A DNA stretch of 64,000 nt from Pseudomonas sp. UBA4194 (GTDB lineage Bacteria > Pseudomonadota > Gammaproteobacteria > Pseudomonadales > Pseudomonadaceae): positions 5,392-69,391 of the forward strand of contig NZ_DFUE01000085.1 in the NCBI RefSeq assembly GCF_002379585.1, written 5' to 3'. The notes under the pieces were generated by a model, which was not told the origin of the DNA, did no database searches, and saw only the letters and a program-made list of their open reading frames with translations. This document shows, in pieces, positions 1-8,245 of this stretch (position 1 is the stretch's first letter; the number at the start of each line of letters is the position of its first letter). A program made the translations under genes and the position numbers.

Positions 1-1
1 C

Positions 2-796
2 TCGCAGGTGGGCAACTGGGTGGGCAACATCTGGTACAACTGGCCGGTGAGCCAGTGGGCGTTGCGCATCAAGTACAACATCACCCCCGAGGTGTATGCC
101 CAGGTCGGTGTGTTCGAGCAGAACCCGTCCTATCTGGAAACCGGCAACGGCTTCAAGCTCAGCGGCAGCGGCACCAAGGGCATGATCCTGCCGGTCGAGC
201 TGGTGTGGACACCCAAGCTCAACGACCTGCCCGGCGAGTATCGCGTGGGTTACTACTACAGCACGGCCAAGGCCGACGACGTCTACGAAGACGGCAATGG
301 CCAACCGGCTGCCATCTCCGGCGCGAGCTACAAATCCCACAGCAGCAAGCACGGCGCCTGGATCGTGGCCCAGCAGCAGATCACCAGCCACAACGGCAGC
401 GCCTCACGGGGCCTGAGCGTATTCGCCAACGCCACGGTGCACGACAAAGACACCAATGTGGTGGACAACTACCAGCAAATCGGCCTGACCTACATGGGGC
501 CTTTCGATGCACGGCCCAAGGATGACATCGGGGTGGGCATCGCGCGGATTCATGTGAACGAGGATGCGCGCAAGAACCGGCGGTTGGTCAACGACCTGAA
601 CAATATCGATGACTATGACAATCCGTCGTATCTGCCGATTCAGGACACCGAGTACAACGCTGAGGTGTACTACGGGTTTCACGTGACCAATTGGCTGACC
701 GTGCGGCCAAACCTGCAGTACATCAAGCATCCTGGGGGGGTTAATCAGGTGGATGATGCGTTGGTGGCGGGGTTGAAGATTCAGTCGAAATTCTGA
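2..796 (+). CDS. Carbohydrate-selective porin, OprB-like, C-terminal part
   Basis: The reading frame is open from the left edge of the window, so the N-terminus lies outside; the first GTG at position 8 is probably internal. About 264 residues of alternating polar/aromatic beta-strand sequence end in a C-terminal phenylalanine, as in outer-membrane barrel proteins recognised by the BAM machinery. The pattern and the extended acidic/Asn-rich loops fit the OprB family, which takes up glucose and other sugars across the outer membrane. Its place beside hexR/zwf-pgl-eda agrees with a role in sugar uptake feeding the Entner-Doudoroff pathway. A hairpin terminator follows. The family call rests on pattern and context only. 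Confidence 0.8.
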   Translation, partial: SQVGNWVGNIWYNWPVSQWALRIKYNITPEVYAQVGVFEQNPSYLETGNGFKLSGSGTKGMILPVELVWTPKLNDLPGEYRVGYYYSTAKADDVYEDGNGQPAAISGASYKSHSSKHGAWIVAQQQITSHNGSASRGLSVFANATVHDKDTNVVDNYQQIGLTYMGPFDARPKDDIGVGIARIHVNEDARKNRRLVNDLNNIDDYDNPSYLPIQDTEYNAEVYYGFHVTNWLTVRPNLQYIKHPGGVNQVDDALVAGLKIQSKF

Positions 797-814
797 TTCG
801 TGGTGTGTGCTATT

Positions 815-846
815 TGCGGACGGCCCAGGTCGTCCGTTTTTTTTGC
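815..846 (+). terminator. Rho-independent terminator after the porin gene
   Basis: The stem GGACG/CGTCC (818-822 with 831-835) is followed by a run of eight T residues, starting about 20 bases after the porin stop codon. Confidence 0.8.
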
Positions 847-855
847 GCAAACCCC

Positions 856-942
856 GTAGCAGCGGCGTAAGCCGCGTCCAGCCGTTACACAATCCACCTG
901 CGTAACCGCGGCGCCACCGGACGCGGCTTACGCCGCTGCTAC
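856..942. repeat. Inverted pair of REP palindromes (REPIN)
   Basis: Two copies of the same 24-base GC-rich REP sequence lie in opposite orientation at 856-879 and 919-942. Each is itself palindromic around the core GGCTTACGCC. Paired REPs of this kind (REPINs) are known from Pseudomonas fluorescens. Further single copies of the family are at 1300-1322 and 36933-36957. Confidence 0.85.
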
Positions 943-965
943 AGGGCCTGCGCTTGACCGGGGTG

Positions 966-1240
966 GGGCGAATATCAAAAGCCGAGGCAACGCTCTTGAT
1001 CTGCCTTGGTTTTTGCTTCTGATCTCAAGCCCGTCCCAGCCCGGCCGAACGCAGGCGATGTGGAGGGGGAGACGAGGCAGGAGCCGAGTCAGGTGTTTAG
1101 GCCAGGGACGGCCGTAAACGCCGGCCCCCGGAGCATCGCCGGAGTGAGGGAACCCGAAGCGCAGCGCAGGGCCGTATGGAGGGCGCAGCGTTTTGCTTAC
1201 TTTTTGGCGTCTGAAAAAGTAAGTCGCGCGTAAGGCGCGA
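966..1240. repeat. Pseudomonas dispersed intergenic element with tandem hairpins
   Basis: This GC-rich block between porin and hexR has no convincing gene; short frames in it are open on both strands. It ends in two adjacent perfect hairpins: CTTACTTTTT/AAAAAGTAAG (1196-1205 with 1214-1223) and TCGCGC/GCGCGA (1224-1229 with 1235-1240). The wording resembles a dispersed intergenic repeat that I recall from many Pseudomonas genomes, often mis-annotated as small proteins. Start and end are approximate. Confidence 0.55.
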
Positions 1241-1299
1241 AACAAAACTCAGCGCCCCCGCGCAACCGGATATGTACGCAAACCCCAAAGCCAGCCAGC

Positions 1300-1322
1300 G
1301 ACGCGGCTTACGCCGCTGCTAC
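1300..1322. repeat. Single REP palindrome
   Basis: This is another copy of the REP family seen at 856-942, placed just downstream of the hexR stop codon, between that gene and the dispersed element. Confidence 0.8.
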
Positions 1323-1335
1323 GGGCGTCGGGCCA

Positions 1336-2205
1336 TCAATCCAACCCATCCCCCGCCGGATACCGACTTACATTCAAACTCTCCTTGATCTTCCTCAAAT
1401 GCGGCTGAAAATCCACTCCGCGACGAAGGGTCATCCCCGTTGCCAGAACATCAAGTACGGTTAACTGCACGATCCGCGAAGTCATCGGCATATAGATATC
1501 CGTATCCTCGGGCAGCGGTATATTCAGGCTCAAGCTGCTAGCCTTGGCCAGCGGCGAGCCCGCCGCCGTCAACCCCAGCACCGAAGCGCCGTTATCCCGC
1601 GCCAGACGCGCCACTTCCACCAGCTCGCGGGTGCGGCCGGTGTAGGAAATGATCACGAACAACTCGCCCGTATGGGCGACCGACGCCAGCATTCGCTGCA
1701 TAAGGACATCGGCATGGGCCGACACCGCCAGGTTGAACCGGAAGAACTTGTGCTGGGCATCCAGCGCCACGGGTGCGGAAGCGCCGAGGCCGAAGAAGTG
1801 GATCTGCCGGGCCTGGATCAGCATGTCCACGGCGCGGCTGACCAGTGCCGGGTCCAGTTGCTGGCAGGCGCTGTCCAGCGACGCGATGGCGCTGCCGAAA
1901 ATCTTCTGGGTGTAGGAGGCCGGGTCGTCGTCGGCTTCCACGGCGCGGCTGACATAGGCGGCGCCGCTGGCCAGGCTCTGCGCCAGTTGCAACTTCAGTT
2001 CCGGGTAGCCACTGACGCCGAACGAGCGACAGAAGCGGTTGACGGTCGGCTCGCTGACCTTTGCCGCCTGGGCCAGCGCCGCAATGCTGAAGCGAGTGGC
2101 CTGCTGCGGATTGAGCAGGATGACTTCGGCCACTTTGCGTTCGGCCTTGTTCAATTCATCGAGGCGGCCCTGGATCTGCTCCAGAAGGTTTCGCACGCGG
2201 TCCAT
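1336..2205 (-). CDS. hexR: HexR, RpiR-family repressor of hexose catabolism
   Basis: This 289-residue regulator has an N-terminal RpiR-type helix-turn-helix (about residues 1-75, including the VSEPTVNRFCRSFG recognition-helix region) and a C-terminal SIS sugar-phosphate-binding domain (about 120-260). It closely follows the Pseudomonas putida HexR sequence as I remember it. HexR represses zwf-pgl-eda and related genes and is released by 2-keto-3-deoxy-6-phosphogluconate. The ATG at 2205 is preferred over the frame-extending upstream codon because it gives the family N-terminus MDRVRNLL. It is transcribed divergently from zwf across a 204-bp gap holding a matching operator. Confidence 0.95.
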   Translation of the reverse strand: MDRVRNLLEQIQGRLDELNKAERKVAEVILLNPQQATRFSIAALAQAAKVSEPTVNRFCRSFGVSGYPELKLQLAQSLASGAAYVSRAVEADDDPASYTQKIFGSAIASLDSACQQLDPALVSRAVDMLIQARQIHFFGLGASAPVALDAQHKFFRFNLAVSAHADVLMQRMLASVAHTGELFVIISYTGRTRELVEVARLARDNGASVLGLTAAGSPLAKASSLSLNIPLPEDTDIYMPMTSRIVQLTVLDVLATGMTLRRGVDFQPHLRKIKESLNVSRYPAGDGLD

Positions 2206-2328
2206 GGTATGTCCTTGGGTCTGCTTCAGCGCCAGCACGCGTGTCTGGCATGGCTGTCTTCACGGGTGGCTTATCCTACTGGGGGCCGCAGCCCGCCACC
2301 ACTCGAATCTGTTTAAACGGCCAAATGT

Positions 2329-2344
2329 TGTGGTTATTACTACA
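2329..2344. promoter_or_regulatory. Candidate HexR operator in the hexR-zwf intergenic region
   Basis: TGTGGTTATTACTACA is an imperfect inverted repeat (TGTGGT/ACTACA, one mismatch, four-base spacer) and fits the TTGT-N7/8-ACAA type of site reported for P. putida HexR. It lies about 65 bases upstream of zwf. The match is visual only. Confidence 0.7.
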
Positions 2345-2396
2345 TTCTGCCTTGAATCGTGCCCTGAAAAAGGGTATTACTCGTTCAACTTGATAG

Positions 2397-2404
2397 AAGA
2401 ACAA
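2397..2404 (+). promoter_or_regulatory. A-rich Hfq/Crc-type motif at the zwf ribosome-binding region
   Basis: AAGAACAA is an exact match to the AANAANAA catabolite-activity motif. It ends five bases before the zwf start codon, where Hfq-Crc binding would block ribosome entry. The region has no strong GGAGG Shine-Dalgarno sequence. The motif is short and can occur by chance. Confidence 0.45.
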
Positions 2405-2409
2405 ACATC

Positions 2410-3879
2410 ATGCCATCAATGACTGCCGAACCCTGCACCTTTGCCCTCTTTGGCGCCTTGGGCGACCTGGCATTGCGCAAGCTGTTCCCAGCCCTGTATC
2501 AACTCGATCGCGCACAGCTGTTGCACGCCGACACGCGCATTCTGGCACTGGCCCGCGAGCCAGGCGATGAAGCCCAGCATCTGGGCGAAATCGAAGCCGG
2601 CCTGCGCAAATTCGTCGCCGACGCGCAGATCGAAGCCGAGCCTTTGCAGCGTTTCCTGGCGCGCCTGAGCTACGTGCATGTGGACTTTCTGGACGCCAGC
2701 ACCTACGTCGCGCTGGCGGATAAAGTCGGCGACGCCGCCCAGTTGATCGCCTATTTCGCCACGCCTGCCGCTGTGTATGGCGCTATCTGCGAAAACCTGC
2801 ACAAGGTCGGTCTTACCGAACGCACCCGTGCCGTACTGGAAAAGCCGATCGGTCACGACCTGGAGTCCTCGCGCCGGGTCAACGATGCCGTGGCGCAGTA
2901 CTTTCCGGAAAACCGCGTCTATCGTATCGACCACTACCTGGGCAAGGAGACGGTGCAAAACCTCATTGCCCTGCGTTTTGCCAACAGCCTGTTCGAAACC
3001 CAGTGGAACCAGAACTACATCTCCCACGTGGAAATTACCGTGGCCGAGAAAGTCGGTATCGAGGGCCGTTGGGGTTACTTCGATCAGGCCGGTCAACTGC
3101 GAGACATGATCCAGAACCACCTTTTGCAGCTGTTGTGCCTGATTGCCATGGACCCGCCGGCCGACCTGTCTGCCGACAGCATTCGTGACGAAAAGGTAAA
3201 AGTGCTCAAGGCCCTGGCGCCGTTCTCCGCTGAAGGCTTGACCCAGCAAGTGGTACGCGGCCAGTACATTGCCGGCTACAGCGAAGGGCGTCCGGTACCG
3301 GGTTATCTGGAGGAAGAAAACTCCAACACCCAAAGCGACACCGAAACCTTCGTGGCGCTGCGTGCCGACATTCGCAACTGGCGCTGGGCGGGCGTGCCGT
3401 TCTATCTGCGTACCGGCAAGCGCATGCCGCAGAAGCTGTCGCAGATCGTCATTCACTTCAAGGAACCGCCGCACTACATCTTCGCCCCCGAGCAGCGCCT
3501 GCAGATCAGCAACAAGCTGATCATCCGCCTGCAACCGGACGAGGGTATTTCCCTGCGCGTGATGACCAAGGAGCAAGGCCTGGACAAGGGCATGCAACTG
3601 CGCAGCGGGCCGTTGCAGCTGAATTTTTCCGACACCTACCGCAGCGCGCGCATCCCCGATGCCTACGAGCGTCTGCTGCTGGAAGTGATGCAGGGCAACC
3701 AGAACCTGTTTGTCCGTAAAGATGAAATCGAATATGCGTGGACGTGGTGCGACCAGTTGATCGCTGGCTGGAAGAAGTCTGGCGATGCGCCCAAGCCGTA
3801 TGCGGCGGGGTCCTGGGGGCCGATGAGCTCGATTGCACTGATTACGCGTGATGGGAGGTCGTGGTATGGCGATATCTGA
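2410..3879 (+). CDS. zwf: Glucose-6-phosphate 1-dehydrogenase
   Basis: This 489-residue cytoplasmic enzyme oxidises glucose-6-phosphate to 6-phosphogluconolactone with NAD(P)+, the entry step to the Entner-Doudoroff route. The N-terminal nucleotide-binding motif reads GALGDLALRK, a variant of the usual GASGDL. The substrate-binding/catalytic motif RIDHYLGKE is at residues 172-180, and length is typical. It is first in a zwf-pgl-eda operon and overlaps pgl by 14 bases. The ATG at 2410 follows a purine-rich stretch. Regulation is probably by HexR repression and possibly Hfq/Crc translational control (see the adjacent sites). Confidence 0.97.
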   Translation: MPSMTAEPCTFALFGALGDLALRKLFPALYQLDRAQLLHADTRILALAREPGDEAQHLGEIEAGLRKFVADAQIEAEPLQRFLARLSYVHVDFLDASTYVALADKVGDAAQLIAYFATPAAVYGAICENLHKVGLTERTRAVLEKPIGHDLESSRRVNDAVAQYFPENRVYRIDHYLGKETVQNLIALRFANSLFETQWNQNYISHVEITVAEKVGIEGRWGYFDQAGQLRDMIQNHLLQLLCLIAMDPPADLSADSIRDEKVKVLKALAPFSAEGLTQQVVRGQYIAGYSEGRPVPGYLEEENSNTQSDTETFVALRADIRNWRWAGVPFYLRTGKRMPQKLSQIVIHFKEPPHYIFAPEQRLQISNKLIIRLQPDEGISLRVMTKEQGLDKGMQLRSGPLQLNFSDTYRSARIPDAYERLLLEVMQGNQNLFVRKDEIEYAWTWCDQLIAGWKKSGDAPKPYAAGSWGPMSSIALITRDGRSWYGDI

Positions 3880-4579
3880 TTTGCAGTTTCCCGAGGCGGT
3901 GAAGGTTCACGATTTCGTGAGCCCACCGCTGTTGGCAGAAGCCCTTGCGGGCAAAGTGGCCGAGCAGCTGCGCGACGCGATCGAACGCCAGGGCGTGGCG
4001 ACTTTGGTGGTGTCTGGCGGGCGCAGCCCGGTGACGTTCTTCCAGTGCCTGGCACGCCAGACCCTGGACTGGTCGCGCGTGGTCATTACCCTGGCCGACG
4101 AGCGTTGGGTGCCGGTGGAGCATGTCGACAGCAACGCCGGTTTGCTCAAGCGCTACCTGCTGGTGGGTGCCGTGGCCAAGGCCCGGTTCATCAGCCTGTA
4201 CCAGACCACCGCCAGCCAGGAAGAGGCTGCCGAAGCGGCCGATCGCCTGCTGGCCGAACTGCCGCCCATCGACGTGCTGATTCTGGGCATGGGCGATGAC
4301 GGCCATACGGCCTCGCTGTTCCCCGCCAGCCCGAACCTGAGCCAGGCGCTGGACCTGGCCAACGAGCGCCGCTGCTGGCCCATGCTGGCCCCCAGCGTGC
4401 CTCATCAGCGCCTGAGCATGAGTCGCGCGCTGCTGGCTTCGGCTCGCTTCAAGGTGCTCTCGGTACAAGGCGAGGCAAAACTCACCACCCTGCGCACGGC
4501 GCTGGCTGGCGATGACATCGCCCAGATGCCGATCCGTGCGTTTCTACACTCGGCCCTGGACATCTACTGGTGCCAATGA
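3866..4579 (+). CDS. pgl: 6-phosphogluconolactonase
   Basis: This 237-residue enzyme of the glucosamine/galactosamine-6-phosphate isomerase fold hydrolyses 6-phosphogluconolactone to 6-phosphogluconate. Typical motifs are visible: VSGGRSP near residue 50, LADERWVP near 80, and LGMGDDGHTASLFP in the middle. The ATG at 3866 is chosen over an ATG 18 bases upstream because GGAGGT stands eight bases before it. The gene overlaps the end of zwf by 14 bases and ends 17 bases before eda, so the three are probably translationally linked. Confidence 0.95.
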   Translation: MAISDLQFPEAVKVHDFVSPPLLAEALAGKVAEQLRDAIERQGVATLVVSGGRSPVTFFQCLARQTLDWSRVVITLADERWVPVEHVDSNAGLLKRYLLVGAVAKARFISLYQTTASQEEAAEAADRLLAELPPIDVLILGMGDDGHTASLFPASPNLSQALDLANERRCWPMLAPSVPHQRLSMSRALLASARFKVLSVQGEAKLTTLRTALAGDDIAQMPIRAFLHSALDIYWCQ

Positions 4580-4596
4580 ATCAAGGAACCGTTTCC

Positions 4597-5262
4597 ATGA
4601 CGACGCGCGAACAACAACAACGCATGGTCGACAAGGTCGCTCAGATCGACGCCCTGGCCGCCCGCGCCCGGATCTTGCCGGTGATCACCATCGCCCGCGA
4701 AGAGGACATCCTGCCGTTGGCCGACGCGTTGGCGGCCGGTGGCCTGACAGCGCTGGAAGTGACCCTGCGTTCGGAGTTCGGCCTCAAGGCCATCAAGCTG
4801 CTGCGTGAACAGCGTCCGGAGCTGCTGGTAGGCGCAGGCACGGTGCTGACCCGCGAGATGCTCATTGCCACCGAGCAGGCCGGTTCGCAGTTCACCGTTA
4901 CCCCGGGCGTGACGCAGGACATGCTCGAAGCCGGCGTGGAAAGCACCTTGCCGCTGCTGCCTGGGATCAGCAGTCCATCGGAACTGATGATGGGGTATGC
5001 CCTGGGCTACCGCCGCTTCAAGCTGTTTCCAGCGGAGGTGAGCGGTGGTGTGGCGGCAATCAAGGCGCTGGGTGGGCCGTTCCCGGAAGTGCGTTTCTGC
5101 CCGACGGGGGGTGTCAGCCCAGCCAACGTGAAGAGTTACATCGCCCAAGGCAACGTCATGTGCGTGGGCGGGACATGGATGCTGGACAGTGCATGGATCA
5201 AGAACCGTGACTGGGCCCGTATTCAGGAGTGCAGCGCCGAGGCGTTGGCTTTGTTGGACTGA
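4597..5262 (+). CDS. eda: KDPG/KHG aldolase
   Basis: This 221-residue class I aldolase cleaves 2-keto-3-deoxy-6-phosphogluconate to pyruvate and glyceraldehyde-3-phosphate. The family motifs LEVTLRS, GAGTVL, VTPG, LPGI and FKLFPAE are present; the Schiff-base lysine is K142. The ATG at 4597 has AAGGAA eight bases upstream. It is the last gene of the operon and a strong terminator follows. An A/C-rich run at 4610-4621 containing AACAACAA falls within the first codons and could be an Hfq/Crc target. Confidence 0.96.
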   Translation: MTTREQQQRMVDKVAQIDALAARARILPVITIAREEDILPLADALAAGGLTALEVTLRSEFGLKAIKLLREQRPELLVGAGTVLTREMLIATEQAGSQFTVTPGVTQDMLEAGVESTLPLLPGISSPSELMMGYALGYRRFKLFPAEVSGGVAAIKALGGPFPEVRFCPTGGVSPANVKSYIAQGNVMCVGGTWMLDSAWIKNRDWARIQECSAEALALLD

Positions 5263-5294
5263 TTCGAATTCGTTGTGTGCTGTATGGCTTTTTC

Positions 5295-5322
5295 AGGGCG
5301 CTTGGTCGGCGCCCTTTTTTTT
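5295..5322 (+). terminator. Terminator of the zwf-pgl-eda operon
   Basis: The stem AGGGCGC/GCGCCCT (5295-5301 with 5309-5315) is followed by a T run, about 30 bases after the eda stop codon. Confidence 0.88.
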
Positions 5323-5360
5323 GCCTGGGGTTTATGGGGGCCGAACCGACAGCCCTGCGA

Positions 5361-5603
5361 TCAGCGACCGTCCGCAATCCGCGGCTTGCCGTGCTTGACC
5401 CGCAAGGGGTCGAGGAGGTCCGACAGGCCGTTGTGATCGATTTCCTGCATCAGTGCCAGCAGCCCGCCGATCTCGCCGTTGGGAAATCCCTCGCGAGCGA
5501 ACCAGTTCAGGTAGTGTCCCGGTAGGTCGGCAATGCTTCGCCCTTTGTACTTGCCGAAGGGCATTTCTCGGGTGATCAGTAGCTCAAGTTTCTCAGGGTT
5601 CAT
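5361..5603 (-). CDS. DUF3820 family small protein
   Basis: This is an 80-residue protein with the conserved core MPFGKYKGRSIADLPGHYLNWF, typical of the DUF3820 family (sometimes annotated as a putative quorum-sensing-regulated virulence factor). The ATG at 5603, giving MNPEKLELL, matches the family start better than frame-extending codons upstream. It converges on the eda terminator. No biochemical function is established that I know of. Family membership looks firm; the role is unknown. Confidence 0.8.
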   Translation of the reverse strand: MNPEKLELLITREMPFGKYKGRSIADLPGHYLNWFAREGFPNGEIGGLLALMQEIDHNGLSDLLDPLRVKHGKPRIADGR

Positions 5604-5750
5604 GGGTTGGCCGTAGATCGGGAACGAAGCATCGAGCTTACATGCATTCTGCACGAAGCCCCATCACCGGTTCATGCATAACGACACAGGGCGGTAAGTT
5701 CAATAACATTTAAGCCATTGATATTTAAGGTTTTTATATTTTTTGAAAGT

Positions 5751-5766
5751 TGGCACAAAGGCTGCT
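5751..5766 (+). promoter_or_regulatory. Probable sigma54 (-24/-12) promoter
   Basis: TGGCACAAAGGCTGCT matches the sigma54 consensus, with GG and GC at the required spacing and one mismatch in the -12 T. It lies 40 bases upstream of the start at 5806, which places the expected transcript start near 5776. Confidence 0.6.
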
Positions 5767-5805
5767 CTAGTCCTAGCATCCTCTAAACCGCACAAGGCAT
5801 TGAAA

Positions 5806-6261
5806 ATGAACGACCAAGCCAAAGAAGTTGTATCGATCCTTAACAACTTGATCGAAACTTGCAAAGACGGTCAGGAAGGCTTCAAGACCTGCGCCGAAGA
5901 CGTCAAGAACCCTGAGCTCAAGGCGTTGTTCACCAAGCACTCCGAGGAATGCGCGCGCGCTGCCGGCGAGTTGCAGGAACAGGTGGTAGCCCTGGGCGGC
6001 AAGCCTGAAGATTCCACCAGTGTCAGCGGTGACCTGCACCGCCGCTGGGTTGACGTGAAATCGATCTTCACTGGCAAGGACGAAGAAGCGGTCCTCAATG
6101 AAGCCGAGCGTGGCGAAGATGTCGCCAAGAAAGCCTACAAGGAAGCGCTGGAGAAGCCACTGCCGGCTAACGTCTACGCCATCATCGAGCGTCAGTACCA
6201 GGGCGTGTTGAGCAACCATGACGAGGTCAAGGCACTGCGTAACATTGCTCGTGCCAGCTGA
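5806..6261 (+). CDS. PA2169-family four-helix-bundle protein (DUF2383)
   Basis: This 151-residue all-helical acidic protein has the ferritin-like DUF2383/PA2169 pattern: an N-terminal LNNLIETCKDGQEGFKTCAE helix, central repeated Glu/His/Lys helices, and a C-terminal IERQYQGVLSNHDEVKALR segment. The family is linked to anaerobic or stress expression in pseudomonads; its activity is unknown. The ATG at 5806 gives the family start MNDQAKEVV; a longer frame upstream would run through the proposed sigma54 promoter. It is monocistronic and ends at a clear terminator. Confidence 0.85.
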   Translation: MNDQAKEVVSILNNLIETCKDGQEGFKTCAEDVKNPELKALFTKHSEECARAAGELQEQVVALGGKPEDSTSVSGDLHRRWVDVKSIFTGKDEEAVLNEAERGEDVAKKAYKEALEKPLPANVYAIIERQYQGVLSNHDEVKALRNIARAS

Positions 6262-6275
6262 TTCCACTGGCCAGT

Positions 6276-6305
6276 AAAAACGCCCGCGCATCGGGCGTTT
6301 TTTTA
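6276..6305 (+). terminator. Terminator after the PA2169-like gene
   Basis: The hairpin AAACGCCCG/CGGGCGTTT is followed by further Ts, 15 bases past the stop codon. The A run on its left side could make it work in both directions. Confidence 0.85.
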
Positions 6306-6334
6306 TGCCTTGAATTCAGTGGCGCCGCGGCTAA

Positions 6335-6575
6335 CGCCATCGCGGGTAGAACCCGCTCCCACAGGGGTTCGTCTTGGAGCAAGAGGTCAGTCTGGGAGCA
6401 ACGGTGGTGAGTAGCACAATGTGGGAGCGGGTTCTACCCGCGATGGCGGCCGACGATCCCCCCTCGCTCTCAGGCCCAACCCTGTGGGAGCGGGTTCTAC
6501 CCGCGATGGCGGCCGACGATCCCCCCTCGCTCTCAGGCCCAACCCCTGTGGGAGCGGGTTCTACCCGCGATGGCG
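6335..6575. repeat. Cluster of four REP palindromes, three in tandem
   Basis: A second REP family with core GCGGGTTCTACCCGC occurs four times. One copy is inverted at 6335-6363. Three are direct at 6421-6448, 6484-6511 and 6548-6575. The last three sit in near-identical units of 63 and 64 bases, a recent tandem amplification. The same family recurs at 47209-47235. A long open frame through the array is not believed to be a gene. Confidence 0.85.
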
Positions 6576-6595
6576 GCCGACCTGCCAACACATAC

Positions 6596-8095
6596 CTAAC
6601 GGCCAGGCTCGTCAAACCCCACCCGATTGCGCCCCTCGCTTTTGGCCCGGTACAGCGCCTGATCCGCCGCACTCATCAGCATCTGCGGGGTAAACCCGCT
6701 CACTACCGGGTGCGCGCTGACACCAATACTGACCGTCGTAGGCCGTGTGTCACCGGCAAACGGCGGCAAGGCCTCCACGCCGTGGCGGATGGTCTCGGCG
6801 ATGATCAGCGCGCCGTTGAGATCGGTTGCCGGCAGCACCACCAGAAACTCCTCGCCGCCATACCGCGCCGCCAAATCGCCGGGGCGGCGAATGCTCTGCT
6901 CGATGGTGCGCGCGACATCACGCAGCACCTGGTCGCCACCGGCATGGCCATGGCGTTCGTTGAATGCCTTGAAATGATCGACGTCGATCATCAGCACCGC
7001 CAACGGCTTGCCCTCGCGTTGGGCGCGGGCCCATTCGTTGCTCAGCGTCAGATCCAGGCGCCGACGGTTGGCCAGTCCGGTCAGGCTGTCGGTGGCGGCC
7101 AATGCGGCCAGGCTCTGCTCGGCCCCGCGGCGCAGGCGCAGCTCACGGCCCAACAGCCGGCTGAGCCAGAGAATGCCAATGCACAACAAGCCCGTCGCCA
7201 CGCTCACCAGCATCGCGGTACGCCACCAGGAGGCATACACCGCGTCGGTAGAGAGCGCCACCACCACGATCAGCGGCAGGTCGCCCACTTTCGTGAAGGT
7301 ATACAGCCGGGTCTTGCCGGTCAGCGCCGAAATCTCGGCAAAGTGGCCGCTGCTTTCGCGCACCATGCGCTGGAAATTCGGCGTCTGGCTGAAATCACGG
7401 CCGATGCTCGGCTGCCCTGGGGATTCGGTCTGGCGGGCGAGCAGGATTCCGCTGTCGCTGATCAGGCTGACGTTACTGTCCTGGCCAATGCGTAAGCGGT
7501 TGAACAATTCGTCGAAATACGAAAGCCGCAGCGCCCCGGTGGCCATTCCCCGAAATTCACCGCCGGGCCCGGAAATCCGCCGGCTGAAACTGATGCACCA
7601 GCCCAGGCCGCCGAGACTGTCCATGAACGGTTTGCTGATCACCAGCCCCTGATCCTGCGCCTTGAGCGAAATGAAGCTTTGCCATGTGGTGAAGGAGGCC
7701 TGACGCGGGGGCGTGACGATGGAGTCGGCAACGATCCGGCCTTGCTCATCGATCCACAGCAGATCCCCCAGCAGCGGCGCGGTAATGGCGCGGTCGAACA
7801 GCAGGCGGCGCTGCAGCGCATTGGGCAAGTCATTCAGGGCAGGGTTTTCGATCGCATCGATCATGCCTTGCAACGCCTGATCGTAGAGCCGCGCATTGCG
7901 CAGCACATCGGTATCGATCAGTTGCACGATATTGTTGGCCGCTGTAACCGCAGCGTTTTCGGCGCTGCTTTTCTCGCGCATCAACAAGAAGGTGACGATG
8001 GTGACGATGGTGATCACAGCCGCGAAGCTGCCCCATTGCAGAGCCTTTTCCGAGCTGGCAGGAGGGCGGATGGCGGGGGCGCGGGAAGTTGTCAA
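6596..8095 (-). CDS. Membrane diguanylate cyclase with periplasmic sensor domain
   Basis: This protein of about 499 residues has a membrane helix at about 19-39, a periplasmic dCACHE/PDC-like region (about 40-290), a second helix (about 293-315) and a C-terminal GGDEF domain (about 335-495). The active-site motif is GGEEF within RYGGEEFLVVLPATD, and the DSLTGLANRR start is intact. It should make cyclic di-GMP from two GTP in response to an external ligand. No EAL domain is present. The start is uncertain: the frame opens with TTG at 8095 and has no ATG before the first membrane helix, nor a clear ribosome-binding site. Confidence 0.9.
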   Translation of the reverse strand: MTTSRAPAIRPPASSEKALQWGSFAAVITIVTIVTFLLMREKSSAENAAVTAANNIVQLIDTDVLRNARLYDQALQGMIDAIENPALNDLPNALQRRLLFDRAITAPLLGDLLWIDEQGRIVADSIVTPPRQASFTTWQSFISLKAQDQGLVISKPFMDSLGGLGWCISFSRRISGPGGEFRGMATGALRLSYFDELFNRLRIGQDSNVSLISDSGILLARQTESPGQPSIGRDFSQTPNFQRMVRESSGHFAEISALTGKTRLYTFTKVGDLPLIVVVALSTDAVYASWWRTAMLVSVATGLLCIGILWLSRLLGRELRLRRGAEQSLAALAATDSLTGLANRRRLDLTLSNEWARAQREGKPLAVLMIDVDHFKAFNERHGHAGGDQVLRDVARTIEQSIRRPGDLAARYGGEEFLVVLPATDLNGALIIAETIRHGVEALPPFAGDTRPTTVSIGVSAHPVVSGFTPQMLMSAADQALYRAKSEGRNRVGFDEPGR

Positions 8096-8245
8096 GGGAG
8101 CATCGACGCGAATGAGAGTCCGAAAAGGGGCGTCATTCTAGGAGTAATGAAGTGGGGCGGACAAGCAAACGGGCGTTTCAATGATCGCGAGGGGCCAGTA
8201 TGCCCAGCTTCGCCGCTTCCACGCCGCTTCCACAGAATGTGCTGA

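Noticed and set aside
928..1288. Small overlapping open frames on both strands between the porin and hexR
   Set aside because: They lie in a dispersed repeat and REP elements; such translations are common false annotations.
6374..7495. 373-codon open frame through the REP array and into the diguanylate cyclase region
   Set aside because: It translates the tandem repeats and then the antisense of a gene with intact GGDEF motifs.
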